DNA from: Actinobacteria bacterium HGW-Actinobacteria-6
Lineage (GTDB): Bacteria > Actinomycetota > Coriobacteriia > Anaerosomatales > Anaerosomataceae
Reading direction: 5' to 3'
Assembly (NCBI GenBank): GCA_002841295.1
Contig: PHEU01000005.1
Location: 1-64,000 of the forward strand
DNA: 64,000 nucleotides
How positions within the stretch are numbered: the stretch's first letter is position 1; every line of letters begins with the position of its first letter. Both the position numbers and the translations under genes were made by a program. The notes under the pieces were generated by a model. The model did not search any database. It worked only from the letters and a program-made list of their open reading frames with translations, and had not been told where the DNA came from. Of the stretch, positions 16,612-24,577 are shown one piece after another.

Positions 16612-18969
16612 ATGTTTCGTCGCGCGCACAGTGGTTCTTCGCGCATGCTCATTTGTGTCTTGATGAGTGTCGTGCTCGTCGCAATCGGAATTCCTGGAAT
16701 CGCATGTGGAGCGAACCGTGGTGCCAGTCCGATTTCACTCGGCCAGCACACCGTGGGAGGCGGAATCGCTCCAGCAGGCACCAATGCTTCATTCATGGGC
16801 GTGGTGACCGATGCCGCGACGGGTCTGCCCATCAAGGGTGCTTGGGTAAGCATCTACAGCAGTACAGCCTATTTCGAGGCCGAGACTGACGATGCAGGTA
16901 TCTATCATCTCAATACGGGCTGGAGATACTCGGATGGCGGGGTCGTTTTGCTGCCCGCCGGTACCTACGAGGTCGACTTCTGGGCCGAGGGCTACGACGA
17001 CGCCTACATTGACGGAACCGCAGTCGCAGGACAAATCACCATCCTCGACGCGCAACTTGAGGCGTATCAGGAGCCGGGCGAACTGCAGGTTGCTGTGGGC
17101 AACGGAACCTCGGCGTTGAGCGACTTCTGGGTGAGCGTGTACCAGAATGGTCCGGACGGCATGGAGTTCGTCGACGGAACGGGTCCGTATTGGGGCGACA
17201 ACGCAGATGCCACCTTTTACCTCGACCCCGGTACGTACTACGTTTGGGCGACTGCGCCCGGACGCTCTCCCGAGTTCTACAACGACAAGGCGACATTGGA
17301 AACTGCTACTCCGGTCGAGGTCACCTCGGCTGGCACAGAGCGGATTTCGATGGTTCTGGCACCGGCCGCCTTGGCGAGCTACGACATCACGGTAGTCGAT
17401 GGTTCGTCTGCTCTGCCGCTTCAGGGTATCTTCGTTGAATTCCTGCAGTACGGCCCGCTCGGCGAGGAGGTATGGAGCGCTTCTACCGATAACGTGACCG
17501 GGGTAAGTGGTCATGCGGTTGGCACGCTTTCGGCTGGCAACTTCCGACTCTCGTTTGATGACTACGATGGCGAGATCTACGCGAGCGAGTACTACGACAA
17601 CGTGGTCCTCTCGGAAAGCGCGACTCCAGTCGCTATGAAGGCGGGCGAAACGACTTCTCTGACGGTGCCACTAGAGGTAGCGTCAACCGTCTCGGGCACG
17701 AACTACGACAGCACAGACACTGGCTACTTCCCGATCGGCGGGGACGAGGCCGTCGAGCTGCTTTCCTATGACGCATCCACCGATGAGTGGGAAAGCGTCT
17801 ACTGGACGGGCTGGAATGACAACGGCACGTTCAATCTGACGGGTATCCATTCCGGAGTGTATCGCGCTGTTTCGTATCGATGGTCAGACACTGAAGACGA
17901 CTTGGAGATGGCCTACTACACGAACACGGGAACGGTGGACGACATCTCCCTGGCTGATGACATCGTTGTTCCGGTCACCGGGACGATCCAGGGTATCGAC
18001 TTCCACTTCAGCAGCTACATCCCGATTCCTGATACTCCGGTCATGCGCATCGCCGGTAAGAACAGGTACACGACCGCGATCGAGACGAGCGAGGCGAACT
18101 TCACCAGCGCGGACACCATTGTGCTCGCAACGGGCGCGAACTTCCCTGATGCGCTTTCCGCCTCGGCTCTTGCCGGTGCATACGGTGGGCCGCTTTTGCT
18201 GACCGAGCCCACGCGACTGACGTCAGGTGTGGCAACCGAGATCGCACGGCTTAAGGCAACCAAAGTCGTGATCATCGGCTCGACGGCAGCGGTCTCCAGT
18301 GGCGTCGCGAATCAACTTGCCGCGATTCCCGGACTCTCGGTCGATCGTGTCTACGGCGAGAACCGCTATGAGACGTCAGCTGAGATTGCTTATCGGGTCG
18401 CAGAGCTTACCGGTGGCGTCTATGAGGCGTTCGTTGTGCGCGGGGACGGGTTCGCCGATGCACTCGCTGCATCGCCGATTGCGTACAACAACGTGATTCC
18501 GGTTCTGTTGACGAAGACGGCGTCGCTGAGTCCTGAGGCTGAGATGGCGCTTGTTGATCTTGAGGTTGAGAGCGTCATCATCGCGGGATCGACCAAGGCA
18601 GTTTCTACGACCGTCGTGAAGTCGATAGAGGCCCTGTCGAGTGATATGTATGTTGAGCGAGTGTACGGTGCCGACAGGTATGCAACCGCAGCCAATCTCG
18701 CTTCCTGGGCCGTTGAGTGGGGCTACAGCGGCAAGGGCTTTGTCGGTGTTGCGACCGGCACCAACTTCCCTGATGCTCTCGGAGGGGGCGCTGCGTGCGG
18801 CGCTCATCGTGGAGTATTGTTGCTGACGAGTCCGACGGCGCTGAGTGAGCCTGCGGAGAAGTTCCTGACGCAGTACGGCAACAAGTACACGCAGGTACAG
18901 GTGTTCGGTTCATCGGCAGCGGTGAGTGACGGAGTGAAGAGCAGTATCGCGAACGCCATACCGAAGTAG
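16612..18969 (+). CDS. Secreted surface protein with three cell-wall-binding type 2 repeats
   Basis: 785 residues; ATG 16612 preceded by GGAGGAG. The N-terminus is a signal peptide (basic start, hydrophobic 12-28). Residues about 58-150 form a carboxypeptidase-regulatory-like beta-sandwich (GVVTDAATGLPIKGAWVS, then LPAGTYEVDFWAEGYDDAY), with further beta-rich segments to about 470. From about residue 478 three repeats of the cell-wall-binding type 2 family follow, starting at RIAGKNRYTTA, RVYGENRYETS (about 577) and RVYGADRYATA (about 681), each containing an ATGxNFPDAL or equivalent segment. Such triplets attach proteins non-covalently to anionic wall polymers in Gram-positive bacteria. The beta-sandwich part may be adhesive or structural; no enzyme motif was seen. 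The protein is rich in Asp, Glu, Tyr and Thr. Confidence 0.9.
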   Translation: MFRRAHSGSSRMLICVLMSVVLVAIGIPGIACGANRGASPISLGQHTVGGGIAPAGTNASFMGVVTDAATGLPIKGAWVSIYSSTAYFEAETDDAGIYHLNTGWRYSDGGVVLLPAGTYEVDFWAEGYDDAYIDGTAVAGQITILDAQLEAYQEPGELQVAVGNGTSALSDFWVSVYQNGPDGMEFVDGTGPYWGDNADATFYLDPGTYYVWATAPGRSPEFYNDKATLETATPVEVTSAGTERISMVLAPAALASYDITVVDGSSALPLQGIFVEFLQYGPLGEEVWSASTDNVTGVSGHAVGTLSAGNFRLSFDDYDGEIYASEYYDNVVLSESATPVAMKAGETTSLTVPLEVASTVSGTNYDSTDTGYFPIGGDEAVELLSYDASTDEWESVYWTGWNDNGTFNLTGIHSGVYRAVSYRWSDTEDDLEMAYYTNTGTVDDISLADDIVVPVTGTIQGIDFHFSSYIPIPDTPVMRIAGKNRYTTAIETSEANFTSADTIVLATGANFPDALSASALAGAYGGPLLLTEPTRLTSGVATEIARLKATKVVIIGSTAAVSSGVANQLAAIPGLSVDRVYGENRYETSAEIAYRVAELTGGVYEAFVVRGDGFADALAASPIAYNNVIPVLLTKTASLSPEAEMALVDLEVESVIIAGSTKAVSTTVVKSIEALSSDMYVERVYGADRYATAANLASWAVEWGYSGKGFVGVATGTNFPDALGGGAACGAHRGVLLLTSPTALSEPAEKFLTQYGNKYTQVQVFGSSAAVSDGVKSSIANAIPK

Positions 18970-18975
18970 GGAATC

Positions 18976-19947
18976 ATGCGAGTTCTCGTCACCGGCGGAG
19001 CCGGCTACATAGGTTCGATCACAGCGCGTACGCTGCTTGATTCAGGGCACGATGTCGTGGTTCTCGACACGCTCGAGAAGGGGCATCGCTGGGCCGTCGA
19101 CACACGCGCAGAGCTCGTCGTTGGCGATGTCGGTGACCGCAATGTTGTCCTGGGCTGCCTTGCGGGCGTGGACGCCGTGATGCACCTTGCGGGATACATA
19201 GAAGTGGCCGAGTCGCAGGCTGATCCCGAGCGCTACTTCGATAACAACGTCACACGACCGCTGGTGATGCTGCAGGCGATGGAAGAGCTCGGCATCGATG
19301 CCATCGCGTTCTCGTCGACAGCGGCGGTCTACGGCGAGCCTGAGCAGGTTCCCATTGACGAGACGGCTTCAAAGCGCCCGGTGAATGCATATGGGGAGAG
19401 CAAGCTGGCGTTTGAGGGAGTTCTGGACGATGCCGCTGCGGCATGGGGACTTAGGTCCGTGCGTCTTCGGTACTTCAACGTCGCCGGAGCATGGCCCGAC
19501 GGCTCGCTGGGTGAAGCGCATGATCCTGAGACACACATCATCCCGCGCATCCTCGGCGCTATCGCGGGCGGGCGCACAGCGTTCGAAGTGTATGGCGACG
19601 ATTACCCGACGCCTGACGGCACCTGCGTGCGCGACTATATACACGTGTGCGACCTTGCGCGCGCTCATGTATTGGCACTTGAATACCTTCACGCAGGTGG
19701 TGAGGGTGTCGTGTGTAACCTCGGCAATGGCCAGGGCTTCAGCAATCTGGAAGTCGTGAAGGCGTGTTCGGAGGTTACCGGCGTTTCTCTGGCGATCGAA
19801 TTCGGGCCGAGAAGAGCAGGCGATCCGGCAATCCTTGTCGCCTCGGCTTCGCAAGCACGCGCGGTTCTTGGATGGGAACCGGCGTATGGCGACTTGCAGG
19901 TGATGGTGCAAGACGCCTGGCGGTGGTGTCAGCGGATTGTGCAATAA
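18976..19947 (+). CDS. galE: UDP-glucose 4-epimerase
   Basis: 323-residue extended short-chain dehydrogenase. The NAD-binding GGAGYIGS is at residues 7-14, the catalytic pair is Ser123/Thr124 region (FSSTAAVYG) with YGESK (Tyr-x3-Lys), and DYIHVCDLARAH is typical of GalE. It interconverts UDP-glucose and UDP-galactose, supplying galactose for envelope polysaccharides. It starts 6 bases after the first surface-protein gene and ends just before the second, so it is probably cotranscribed with them. Confidence 0.93.
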   Translation: MRVLVTGGAGYIGSITARTLLDSGHDVVVLDTLEKGHRWAVDTRAELVVGDVGDRNVVLGCLAGVDAVMHLAGYIEVAESQADPERYFDNNVTRPLVMLQAMEELGIDAIAFSSTAAVYGEPEQVPIDETASKRPVNAYGESKLAFEGVLDDAAAAWGLRSVRLRYFNVAGAWPDGSLGEAHDPETHIIPRILGAIAGGRTAFEVYGDDYPTPDGTCVRDYIHVCDLARAHVLALEYLHAGGEGVVCNLGNGQGFSNLEVVKACSEVTGVSLAIEFGPRRAGDPAILVASASQARAVLGWEPAYGDLQVMVQDAWRWCQRIVQ

Positions 19948-20008
19948 TGCGTCACGGGGCTGCCGGGTCCACTACCGGTGGTGGAAATTGATCAGGGGCG
20001 GGGGAATC

Positions 20009-22225
20009 GTGAGAAGTTCTACTCGGAGTGGAGCTCGCTATTGCGTTGTCGCGGTATTGGCGACGGCTCTGGTCATGGGCATCGTGCCACTGAGCGTGGC
20101 CGCGACCGAGACGAGCGTATTCGATACTTCCGTGGCGACCAACAAGGTGGCCGCATCGCTGTACGGAAAGACCTTCGCTGATGCCGACGGGGTACGTGAC
20201 CTGGGCTTGGCGGCAATCTCACCACTGGTATCCGATGACACGATCTCTGGCGCCGTCGCGATTCCCGCCACACCGTTCGCCGGAGCGTTGAGTTTCACAT
20301 CTGATCCAACTGATGTCTACACAGTCGCTCTCACGGGCGGGACGCGGCTCACCGTGGTGCTCACGGGCGAGGCACAGCTCTCCTGCGACGCGTATCTCTA
20401 TGAGCCGTACACGACCGATGCCAATGCGTCGTATGCCATGGCTGGAACACTCGGTGATGGCTACCCCAAAAAGCTCACCTTCGATGTACCTTCCGGTGCT
20501 GATGGCAACTACCATCTCGCGATCGATGCTGCAGCGGGGACAGGCTTGTACAACATCGCGTGGTCCACGTGCCCGGTTCCGTCGGGTCCGGATGACAGTA
20601 TTCCCGGAATCGTTCCTTCATCCAACTCGTTCGGTGACACCCTGGATTGCACCACCGACTCCGATGACGTGTTCCGGCTTTCGCTTGCAGAAGGCAAGAG
20701 GCTGCAAGTCGCGCTTACGGGTGCGGCTGGCACCGATTTCGATCTGTACCTCTACGCACCCGGGTCAACGAGCGTCGGGCTAGACCTTCCCATCGGAGGG
20801 TCTGCAGGCAACGCCTCTTCCGAAGCATTCCTGTATGACGTCCCCTCTGGTGGCGCGGGCACGTACTACCTCGTTGCACATGCCGCCACCGGCGATGGCG
20901 CGTACACGCTTGACTGGTCAGTGACCGACGTCCCGGTCGGGACGTGGCAAACCAGGTCGTCAGCCGTACCGTTTTCGGTCATGACTGGCTCGGTGCAAGG
21001 TTTCCTCAATCTGCTCACCAACGCGAACGATGTCTACTCTGTGGTCTTGACCGCTGGAGACCGCTTTGACGTCACGCTCTCGGGTGGCGCCGACACGGAC
21101 TTTGATCTGTATATCTATAGTCCGACCGGGGCACCCGTTGCTTGGTCGAATGATCTCGCATACCCGGAACGAGCAGTCCTCGATGCGACGACGCCAGGTA
21201 CGTACTACATCGAGGCACGAGCGTTTAGTGGCTCGGGCGCGTACTCGCTGCAGTACGCGACCTCTCGAACTCCGGTGTGGATTGCGACCAGTCGTTTGGC
21301 CGGTGATGATCGCTACAAGACCGCAGTCAAACTGTCGCAGTCAGCCTATGCAGATGACGCGTGCGCAACCGTTGTAATGGCAACAGGGGAGGACTTCCCT
21401 GATGCTCTGTCAGCGTCGGGACTCGCGGGAGCCTACGGTAGTCCGATTCTGCTCACCAGGAAGTCTGGTGTGTCTTCTGAGGTGTTTGCCGAGCTCAAGC
21501 GGCTTGGTGCGCGGAAGGTCGTTCTTATCGGAGGCACTCCGACGCTGCCGACGCCCATAGCGACCTCGCTTACCAAAGCAGGCTACACGGTTGCTCGAGT
21601 GGCTGGCGTCAACCGCTATGCCACATCGGCAGCTGTCGCCTCCGAAATTTCGCGCCTCAAAGGATCCACGTTCGCCAAGAAGGCGTTCGTCGCCCGTGGC
21701 GACTTGTTCGCGGACGCACTCGCGCTGTCGCCATTCGCATACCGCCAGGGTTACCCGGTCCTTCTGACCCGCACAGAGAATCTAGCTCCCGAGTGCTCCG
21801 CCGCGATCACCTCTCTCAGCATCTCTGAGGTGTACATCGCTGGCAGCACGAGCGCCGTCAGTGCCGCGGTCATGAAGTCGCTCAATGCGCTTCCTCCCGT
21901 GACGATGCCGGTGGTCCGGCTTGCTGGCGCCAATCGCTACGCGACGGCAGTTGCAATTGCGGAGTACGGTATCGATTTCTGGTGGGGCACCGCTTCGTAC
22001 GCAGGAATCGCCACTGGTACCAACTTCCCCGATGCTCTGGGTGGCGGCGCAGTGACTGGCTCCAAAGGGGGAGTCATGCTGCTCACCGACCCGAAGACGT
22101 TGTCATCACCCACGTCGGCGTTTCTGAAGAGCAACGCCCGCGATGTGAAGTCCAGCCAGATTTACGGCGGCATCAGCGCGGTGAGTGACGACGTGCGCTC
22201 CCAGGTGGATGGTGTCCTCAAATAG
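20009..22225 (+). CDS. Secreted surface protein with pre-peptidase C-terminal-like repeats and three cell-wall-binding type 2 repeats
   Basis: 738 residues from GTG 20009 (GGGGGA just upstream); a longer frame from 19937 overlaps galE. A signal peptide with likely cleavage after SVAA precedes three beta-sandwich repeats resembling bacterial pre-peptidase C-terminal domains (about 85-190, 200-305, 315-420; each has a DxYxVxL...G...xVxLTG...xDxDLYLY pattern). From about residue 428 follow three cell-wall-binding type 2 repeats starting RLAGDDRYKTA, RVAGVNRYATS (about 529) and RLAGANRYATA (about 635). It shares the anchoring module with the protein on the other side of galE but has a different N-terminal part. 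Probably a wall-associated surface or S-layer-like protein; function unknown. Confidence 0.9.
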   Translation: MRSSTRSGARYCVVAVLATALVMGIVPLSVAATETSVFDTSVATNKVAASLYGKTFADADGVRDLGLAAISPLVSDDTISGAVAIPATPFAGALSFTSDPTDVYTVALTGGTRLTVVLTGEAQLSCDAYLYEPYTTDANASYAMAGTLGDGYPKKLTFDVPSGADGNYHLAIDAAAGTGLYNIAWSTCPVPSGPDDSIPGIVPSSNSFGDTLDCTTDSDDVFRLSLAEGKRLQVALTGAAGTDFDLYLYAPGSTSVGLDLPIGGSAGNASSEAFLYDVPSGGAGTYYLVAHAATGDGAYTLDWSVTDVPVGTWQTRSSAVPFSVMTGSVQGFLNLLTNANDVYSVVLTAGDRFDVTLSGGADTDFDLYIYSPTGAPVAWSNDLAYPERAVLDATTPGTYYIEARAFSGSGAYSLQYATSRTPVWIATSRLAGDDRYKTAVKLSQSAYADDACATVVMATGEDFPDALSASGLAGAYGSPILLTRKSGVSSEVFAELKRLGARKVVLIGGTPTLPTPIATSLTKAGYTVARVAGVNRYATSAAVASEISRLKGSTFAKKAFVARGDLFADALALSPFAYRQGYPVLLTRTENLAPECSAAITSLSISEVYIAGSTSAVSAAVMKSLNALPPVTMPVVRLAGANRYATAVAIAEYGIDFWWGTASYAGIATGTNFPDALGGGAVTGSKGGVMLLTDPKTLSSPTSAFLKSNARDVKSSQIYGGISAVSDDVRSQVDGVLK

Positions 22226-22230
22226 CGGGG

Positions 22231-22259
22231 TTACGTCTACGGGGTTGTAACGCTAGAAT
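22231..22259 (+). promoter_or_regulatory. Promoter of the tRNA-Val gene
   Basis: TTACGT (22231-22236), 17-base spacer, TAGAAT (22254-22259), placing the start about 24 bases before the mature tRNA 5' end. Confidence 0.6.
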
Positions 22260-22289
22260 AGTCGTCGCCGCAGTTTTGGCGGCCAGAAC

Positions 22290-22364
22290 GGGCGATTAAC
22301 TCAGCGGGAGAGTGCCACCTTCACACGGTGGAAGTCACAGGTTCAAATCCTGTATCGCCCACCA
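22290..22364 (+). tRNA. tRNA-Val, anticodon CAC
   Basis: Complete cloverleaf: 7-bp acceptor stem GGGCGAT/ATCGCCC, D arm ACTC/GAGT, anticodon stem CCACC/GGTGG with loop TTCACAC (anticodon CAC, reads GUG), 5-base variable loop, T arm ACAGG/CCTGT with loop TTCAAAT. Discriminator A at 22361 and an encoded CCA at 22362-22364. Confidence 0.97.
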
Positions 22365-22373
22365 GTCGAATAC

Positions 22374-22416
22374 GGAAGCCCGGATTCTCTACTGAATCCG
22401 GGCTTCCTTTGTTTCC
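22374..22416 (+). terminator. Rho-independent terminator after tRNA-Val
   Basis: A 13-bp perfect stem (GAAGCCCGGATTC / GAATCCGGGCTTC) with 6-base loop TCTACT, followed by CTTTGTTT. It begins 10 bases after the tRNA CCA end. Confidence 0.9.
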
Positions 22417-22440
22417 TTCTCGCGTCCATGCGGGTATAGA
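22412..22440 (+). promoter_or_regulatory. Weak candidate promoter for the 132-residue hypothetical gene
   Basis: TTTCCT (22412-22417), 17-base spacer, TATAGA (22435-22440), the latter preceded by GGG. It overlaps the tail of the tRNA terminator. The -35 is poor. Confidence 0.35.
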
Positions 22441-22486
22441 ACAGCCCTGGACTCAGATGCGGTGCGTCTCGCGGGGAGGCACCACG

Positions 22487-22885
22487 ATGAACAAGGTTGT
22501 AGCGCGCTTCATGGACGGGCGCATCGTCAAAGGCATGACGATGGACTTCTCGATGGATAGAGACACCTTCCACATCGCCAAACCGCCTCCTGATCCAGGG
22601 TGGGTGCGCACGGAGATTCCGGTCAGAGAACTCAAAGCACTGTTCTTTGTGAGGGATTTCGACGGTGATCCAGACCATGTGGAGAGCCCGTCGCTCGATT
22701 CCGCACCTCCAACGGGCGAGCATCGAGTCCAAGTCACCTTCACAGACGGTGAGACCCTGCTGGGCAACACGTCCCGCTATCAGGCTGCTCACCCCGGATT
22801 CTTCTTGGTGCCGCTCGATGCCGAGTCGAACAACGAGCGCTGTTACGTCGTGGACGCGGCAACGCGCGAGGTGTACTTCGTCTGA
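22487..22885 (+). CDS. Conserved hypothetical protein, DUF6982-like
   Basis: 132 residues, ATG 22487 preceded by GGGGAGG. The N-terminal text KVVARFMDGRIVKGMTMDFS followed by a HIAKPPP segment and a two-sheet beta pattern (VRELKALFFVRDFDGDP) resembles a family of small uncharacterised proteins seen in many bacteria, apparently a repeated small barrel: the second half (VQVTFTDGETLLGNTSRY) echoes the first. No catalytic residues, signal or membrane segment are seen. Function unknown; a small ligand- or RNA-binding barrel is possible. Confidence 0.8.
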   Translation: MNKVVARFMDGRIVKGMTMDFSMDRDTFHIAKPPPDPGWVRTEIPVRELKALFFVRDFDGDPDHVESPSLDSAPPTGEHRVQVTFTDGETLLGNTSRYQAAHPGFFLVPLDAESNNERCYVVDAATREVYFV

Positions 22886-23020
22886 TCGAGCCGGATTGCT
22901 GCCTTTGAGCTGGTAGGGCTGAACCTTTCAGGAGATGCCACACGTCGTCTTGCGCGCCACAAGTTCCTCGTGGAGGATACTTGTCGAACAGGAAGGTGCG
23001 GCTGCGCCAGAGGAGGATGC

Positions 23021-23965
23021 GTGCACCCTAAACGGCTTGCTCTTCCGGTACTCCAGCGAATTTGGTTCGGGCGTCCCGGTAACGATACGGACTTCAGCAG
23101 ACCGGTGAGCTGCGGACCTGAGGGAAACGCGACCATAGCGGACGCGCTCAAGACGGGTGCGCCGTGCATGATTTCTCGTCTCGGCACGCAAGAGGTCGGC
23201 TGCATGTCGTATTACCTGAGGTGGCGGCATGGTCGTCGGTTCAAGTTCAGATACCCTGCACCAATGAGGCGTGGAATGTCACTGAACGCGGGCTTCTTTC
23301 CGACGGATGAACGATCGCTGGACGAGTTCGCAGAACTGTACATCCAAGCAGTGCAACAGGCGGACGTGATGGGGTTGTGGTTCAACAGCCATCACGGTTC
23401 CCAAGGTGGGCAACGACGCGTCATACGCGAGTACTGCAGCGACGCGCGCCTTGTGGAGTTCTCCTCCTATCTCAGCATGCTGTATGAAGAACCATGGACG
23501 GCTCAACTTGAGGGCAAGAGAGTGCTTGTGGTGCACCCCTTCGCTGCGACGATCGAGTCCCAGTATCTTCACAGCCACGATGCCCTTTTCAAGAATGAGG
23601 CGGTTCTACCTCGGTTTGAGCTCACCACACTCGTCCCACCGCAATCCGCGGCCGGGAGTGTCTGTAGCTTTGCGAACTGGTTTGACGCGTTATCTGAGAC
23701 GTGCGATCGGATTGCCCAGGTGTCTTTTGACGTGGCTCTGATAGGCGCGGGTGCCTACGGACTCCCGATCGCTGCTTTCGTTAAGAGCCAAGGCCGACAG
23801 GCAGTTCACATCGGCGGAGCAACTCAGCTGTTGTTCGGTATCCGCGGACGGCGGTGGGACTCCGATGAGGGCTTTGCTTCGATGTACAACGAGTACTGGG
23901 TGCGCCCGTCCTCGGATGAAACGCCTGAGGGTGCGTTACAGGTTGAGGGCGGCTGCTACTGGTAG
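23021..23965 (+). CDS. Conserved hypothetical protein, possibly GT-D-like glycosyltransferase domain
   Basis: 314 residues from GTG 23021, chosen because AGGAGG (23011-23016) lies 4 bases before it; an in-frame ATG at 22970 lacks a good site. No signal or membrane segment. The early ISRLGTQEVGCMSYY segment is reminiscent of the RFGxGE motif of GT-D-type glycosyltransferases, and the late FDVALIGAGAYGLPIAAFVKSQG...HIGGATQLLFGIRGRRW segment (residues about 242-290) is shared, from memory, by a group of proteins found in capsule and surface-glycan loci. The activity is not established. It stands alone between two other unknown genes. Confidence 0.75.
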   Translation: MHPKRLALPVLQRIWFGRPGNDTDFSRPVSCGPEGNATIADALKTGAPCMISRLGTQEVGCMSYYLRWRHGRRFKFRYPAPMRRGMSLNAGFFPTDERSLDEFAELYIQAVQQADVMGLWFNSHHGSQGGQRRVIREYCSDARLVEFSSYLSMLYEEPWTAQLEGKRVLVVHPFAATIESQYLHSHDALFKNEAVLPRFELTTLVPPQSAAGSVCSFANWFDALSETCDRIAQVSFDVALIGAGAYGLPIAAFVKSQGRQAVHIGGATQLLFGIRGRRWDSDEGFASMYNEYWVRPSSDETPEGALQVEGGCYW

Positions 23966-24205
23966 GGTGTGCCCACGGGCCTGCGTAATGTCAAGAGCGG
24001 TCGGGACGGCAGCTATCAGGAACCAAAGAAGAAGCAGTGGAGCTTGCCAGCGCCAAATCACTTCCAGCCGTACGTCTGAACTCTGTGACGCGGGTTCAGT
24101 TGGACGCCATTTGTGCCGATGAACGGAGATGAAGCAACTAATCGCCAGGCTGACGATTAGCTAGAACCGCATGCGTTGAGCGAAGGCTCAACGGGGAGGC
24201 CGCAA
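23966..24205. other. 240-base intergenic stretch with a short echo of the downstream gene
   Basis: No confident gene. A 36-codon GTG frame (23969-24079), in the same frame as the upstream gene after its TAG stop, encodes the text GSYQEPKKKQ, close to GNYDEPTKKQ in the 122-residue gene at 24206. At DNA level 24008-24043 matches 24425-24461 with five substitutions and one gap. It may be a decayed partial duplicate or a tiny unrecognised gene. The rest of the stretch shows nothing clear. Confidence 0.4.
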
Positions 24206-24574
24206 ATGGCTCGTGATCGCGCGTACAGAGAATGGCGCCTTGAACAAGTACTACCTGCCGAGATGGATGCGTTCGCAGCAAGAGACATCATGTTGGACTG
24301 TTTCTACCACGTGCATGGCGCTCACTTCGAAGCTACGAAGGAGATGCTCGGCGTCACTTCTAATGAGAAGCGCGTTAGACAGAGCGCCAAGGGCGCGCTG
24401 AGAATTGCATTCCGGCACGTTGGTGGCAACTACGACGAACCAACGAAGAAGCAGCTGGAGCAGGTGTCGGAGTACCTCTCCGAGAAGTCGCGCGCATGGG
24501 GCACTCCGGACAACGTCATCGCTCGTCATCAAAGAGAGATGCAGCGAGTGTTCTCGCGAGTCAAGACAGACTGA
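24206..24574 (+). CDS. Hypothetical protein, helical, 122 residues
   Basis: ATG 24206 with GGGGAGG upstream. The sequence is charged and mostly helical (RAYREWRLEQVLPAEMDAFAARDIM, then KKQLEQVSEYLSEKSRAWG), contains CFYHVHGAHF, and has no signal, membrane segment or known motif that I recognise. It runs convergent to the oxidoreductase gene, whose stop is 3 bases away. Not recognised; real because of a good start site and codon use like its neighbours. Confidence 0.7.
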   Translation: MARDRAYREWRLEQVLPAEMDAFAARDIMLDCFYHVHGAHFEATKEMLGVTSNEKRVRQSAKGALRIAFRHVGGNYDEPTKKQLEQVSEYLSEKSRAWGTPDNVIARHQREMQRVFSRVKTD

Positions 24575-24577
24575 TTC

